Shown here in pieces: positions 61,706-64,000 of a DNA stretch of 64,000 nucleotides (the first letter of the stretch is position 1; every line of letters starts with the position of its first letter). The translations under genes and the position numbers were made by a program. The notes under the pieces were generated by a model. It saw only the letters and a list, made by a program, of their open reading frames with translations, was not told the DNA's origin and ran no database searches. Source of the DNA: AWTP1-13 sp963770295 (lineage in GTDB: Bacteria > Pseudomonadota > Alphaproteobacteria > Rhizobiales > Hyphomicrobiaceae); NCBI GenBank assembly GCA_963770295.1, contig CAVYPA010000016.1, positions 1-64,000 of the forward strand, written 5' to 3'.

Positions 61706-62151
61706 CTAGTCGGCCGGCGCATCGACCAGTATAATTTTGAGCTTGGCGCACGGCGTGACCTGGCGCGTAACCGAACCGATGGCGGCGAGCCGCAAAGGTG
61801 TGTGGTTCGATTGAGCCGGCTCCATGTGCGGCCGGTCGCGCTTGCCCAACGGAAATCGCACGCCGAACTGTGGGTTGAACTGTGCGAACTCGTGCAGGCA
61901 AGCAAATTCCTCGTCAGTGCCGCTGCCGGCGCGCACATCGAGGGCAGTGCCGTCCTGATGTCGGGAGATGCCGCGCTTGACGATGCGCCGGCGCTTCTTA
62001 GTTGCGACAATGCGGGGCCTCCCGGCACACGGACCCCTCTCGCCCTCGCAAACGCATTCCCTTGCGCATGAACAGCCGGATGCGCCGTCATGGTCACTAT
62101 TGCCGACAGCAATAGGGCTCTCCCCCAGAGAGCTCGGCTCCTCGCCGACAT
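61706..62151 (-). pseudogene. M15-type peptidase, frameshifted
   Basis: The start at 62151 encodes a signal peptide (MSARSRALWGRALLLSAIVT ... VHAQ). After about 40 more residues the frame diverges. In the next frame, GISRHQDGTALDVRAG and FGVRFPLGKRDRPHMEP match the SxHxxGxAxDV and D.PH.. zinc-binding motifs of D-Ala-D-Ala carboxypeptidase/endolysin-type M15 peptidases. One indel near 62000 joins them. The enzyme would act on peptidoglycan in the periplasm. Confidence 0.55.
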
Positions 62152-62154
62152 CAA

Positions 62155-62530
62155 ATGCAAGACCCGATTGCCGGCCCGGTAAGTTCCAACCCTTTCTGCC
62201 GGCACCGCCCCATTGTAAAGATCGGTGTGGCCGTGCCCGCGATCGTCTCACAGGAATTGTTTGAGCGCGTGCAGGCCAAGTTGCAGGAAGGTAGGGAGAA
62301 GTACCGTCACCCAATCACCCACTATCTCCTCCGGGGCCTCCTCGAGTGCGGCGAGTGTGGTGCCGCGTGCTCCTCATACCGCCGCTACGTCACCAAAAGC
62401 TCGCCATCGGCAAGCGCCGCGTCTACCACAAGGCGGTGTACAAATGAGTTTGCACAACAATCGGTACATGCACTCACGGGCGAACATCGAGCGCTGTCGC
62501 AATTCGGAAATCGCGACGCCTTGCAAACAG
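62155..62530 (+). pseudogene. serine recombinase C-terminal relic
   Basis: One frame reads VGVAVPAIVSQELF-like KIGVAVPAIVSQELFERVQA, REKYRHPITHYLLRGLLECG and ECGAACSSYRRYV, the end of the Recombinase domain and zinc ribbon. Then the frame changes to LAIGKRRVYHKAVYK, and again to RYMHSRANIERCRNSEIA. Multiple small indels are present and the N-terminal catalytic domain is gone. The kinase ORF downstream appears fused to this relic in one frame by chance. Confidence 0.72.
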
Positions 62531-62589
62531 AACAACTTGTTGCCTCACTTGTGGCATTTGTTGGGCCAAAATCCCACAAGGCAGGCTAC

Positions 62590-63811
62590 ATGTCAGAACC
62601 ACCAGTGCCGCCGAGCGGTCCGAAGCAGCCCGTTGTCGAGAACTCCGCCTGATGGTCCCGCTCACGCCGAGGTCAGCCGACGCGCCCTCAATCTTCGCAT
62701 CCGCCAACAGGAAATACTCGCCGAACTCGGCGTCGCGGGCCTGAAGGGAATTGCCTTCGAACAATTGCTCGACACGACTGTGCGCCTCGCAGCGGAAGGG
62801 CTCGAAGCCGAGCTATGCAAGGTGCTGGAGTACATTCCATCGGACAAACGACTGCTGATGCGCGCAGGGCTCGGCTGGGACCCCGGTCTTGTCGGGACCG
62901 CCAGCGTCGGCGCCGATCTCGAATCCCCCTCGGGGTTCGCGTTGCGCACCGGCAAGCCGGTGATCTCCAATCATCTCGAAAACGAGGAACGGTTCAGAAC
63001 GCCTGAGCTGCTGGCGGCGCATAGCGTGCGCCGCGCCATCAATGTGATCTTGCAAGGCGACGGTGCACCATACGGCATCCTGGAGGTCGATAGCCGATCC
63101 GAAGGCGAGTTCAGCGAGCAGGACATCGCCTTCTTGCAGGGTGCCGCAAACATCCTCGGCATGGCCATCGAGCGGCAACGCCACGAGCGCAGGCTCAAGC
63201 AGGCGCTGGAGCATCAGCACGTCCTCGTCAAGGAGATCAACCACAGGGTGAAGAACAGCCTGCAATTGGTGTCCAGCATGCTGAGCTTGCAAGCAGGGAA
63301 CGATCCAGCGTTTGCCCAGCGCTTGCAGGATGCATCAAGTCGTATTGCTGCCATCGCACGGGCGCATGACCGGCTCTATCGCAGCCCGCAAATCGAGGAG
63401 ATCGATCTCGGCGGCTATCTTGTGGAAGTCTGTCGCGATCTGACCGAGGTAACGCCGCATTGCGAAGTTTCTTGCGACACGCCGGAGGTTCTGTTCATGA
63501 GCACAGACCGAGCGATCTGTGCCGCGCTGGTCGTTACCGAGCTGGTCACGAACGCTGCCAAGCACGGCTATCCCAATGGACAATCGGGCCACATCTGGGT
63601 GCGCCTAACGCGCGGCGACGGCGGAACCGCACGCATCAGCGTTCGCGACGGCGGGCTCGGTCTGCCGCCTGACTTTGAGATCGGCCAGGGTGGGGGTCTC
63701 GGCATGCGGCTCACCATGGCGCTGGCTCAGCAGGCGGACGCGGTGGTTCGCGCTGATCGTCTTAGCAAGGGAACGGAGTTCGTGATCGAATTGCCGCTTG
63801 AGAGGGGCTAG
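62590..63811 (+). CDS. GAF-domain HisKA_2 histidine kinase (one probable frameshift near the start)
   Basis: The main frame holds a GAF domain (LDTTVRLAAEGLEAELCKVL, GFALRTGKPVISNHLENEER) and the HisKA_2 H-box LVKEINHRVKNSLQLVSSML, then HATPase motifs (ALVVTELVTNAAKHGY, VRDGGLGLP and GGGLGMRLTMALAQQ). The likely native start MSEPPVPPSGPKQPVVENS lies at 62590 in another frame, and joins the main frame if one base is added near 62645. The same main frame is also open upstream through the recombinase relic, but that part is not kinase-like. The GAF and kinase are intact, so a shorter internal start might still give protein. Confidence 0.72.
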
Positions 63812-64000
63812 AGGAATGCCTGCTGCTCAAGTCGATCCATTGGGCCTCAGCAAGGCCGACCACGGCGGCCCCTGAGACCTTCAATCCGTGTCCGCAGTAC
63901 CTCAGCTTCCGGCCATGCCGAGGATCGGCAGCCACAATGCTGCGTCGTGCCATGAACGGTCTCGTGCCCCGCAGCAAGTGACAATGCTGGGCTCAAGCAT
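63812..64000. other. no supported gene
   Basis: The window ends within this region. A minus frame at 63762-63977 is open but antisense to the kinase end and has no domain. Confidence 0.35.

Overview
The window looks like an accessory, decay-prone stretch of an alphaproteobacterial chromosome, most likely from the Rhizobiales and probably a Bradyrhizobium relative. This rests on high GC content, strong alphaproteobacterial families (GcrA-type C-terminus, DUF1236, HWE and HisKA_2 sensor kinases, PRC-barrel periplasmic proteins, GAF kinases) and many IS and recombinase remnants. The genus is an inference from family recognition; no search was run.

Layout. 0.2-4.1 kb: an IS3-family (IS407-like) insertion sequence whose orfB is split by a 2.7 kb serine-recombinase element; joining the flanks restores the transposase reading frame. 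4.5-12.6 kb: an IS21 istA relic, small membrane proteins, a DedA protein, broken AI-2E-type and membrane genes, a complete IS481 element with a 10-bp target duplication, then envelope and periplasmic genes (PRC-barrel, RlpA). 12.8-19.4 kb: a DUF1236 protein, a GcrA C-terminal protein, small secreted and zinc-ribbon proteins, inverted trypsin fragments and long gene-poor stretches. 19.4-24.5 kb: a Cys-rich divergent pair (first copy), a frameshifted class III adenylate cyclase with TPRs, a phage relic and a broken spermidine-synthase-like gene. 25-31 kb: a metabolic block (RidA, molybdopterin oxidoreductase, 2-hydroxyacid dehydrogenase, atypical SDR, HD-like protein).

31.4-about 42 kb: an integrative element starting at a 3' half of tRNA-Thr. 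It carries a tyrosine integrase, an AlpA-like regulator, a row of overlapping phage-type genes, a family A DNA polymerase with 3'-5' exonuclease, a winged-helix protein followed by iteron-like repeats and an AT-rich inverted repeat (a candidate origin). Its cargo is an SRA plus PD-(D/E)XK modification-dependent endonuclease, and, diverging from it, an overlapping membrane protein / ParA-like ATPase / unknown-partner operon. No capsid or tail genes are recognisable. This cargo is the best candidate for an uncharacterised system.

42-48 kb: DUF2285-type and other island relics, three arrays of an approximately 23-bp repeat that resemble transposon-end arrays, a truncated antitoxin, a Kelch protein and a frameshifted GAF kinase. 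48-54 kb: a Tat-exported multicopper oxidase, a GlcG-like protein, broken yqgE, mazG and SRAP genes, and the second copy of the Cys-rich pair. 54.5-63.8 kb: a signalling block with a receiver protein, an AhpD-like/HisKA_2 fusion kinase, a 3.5 kb multi-GAF/PAS kinase in decay, a broken M15 peptidase, a recombinase relic and a GAF/HisKA_2 kinase.

At least ten recognisable genes are broken by single indels, several in homopolymers. That is either real decay in an island-rich region or assembly error, and read-level checks would separate the two.
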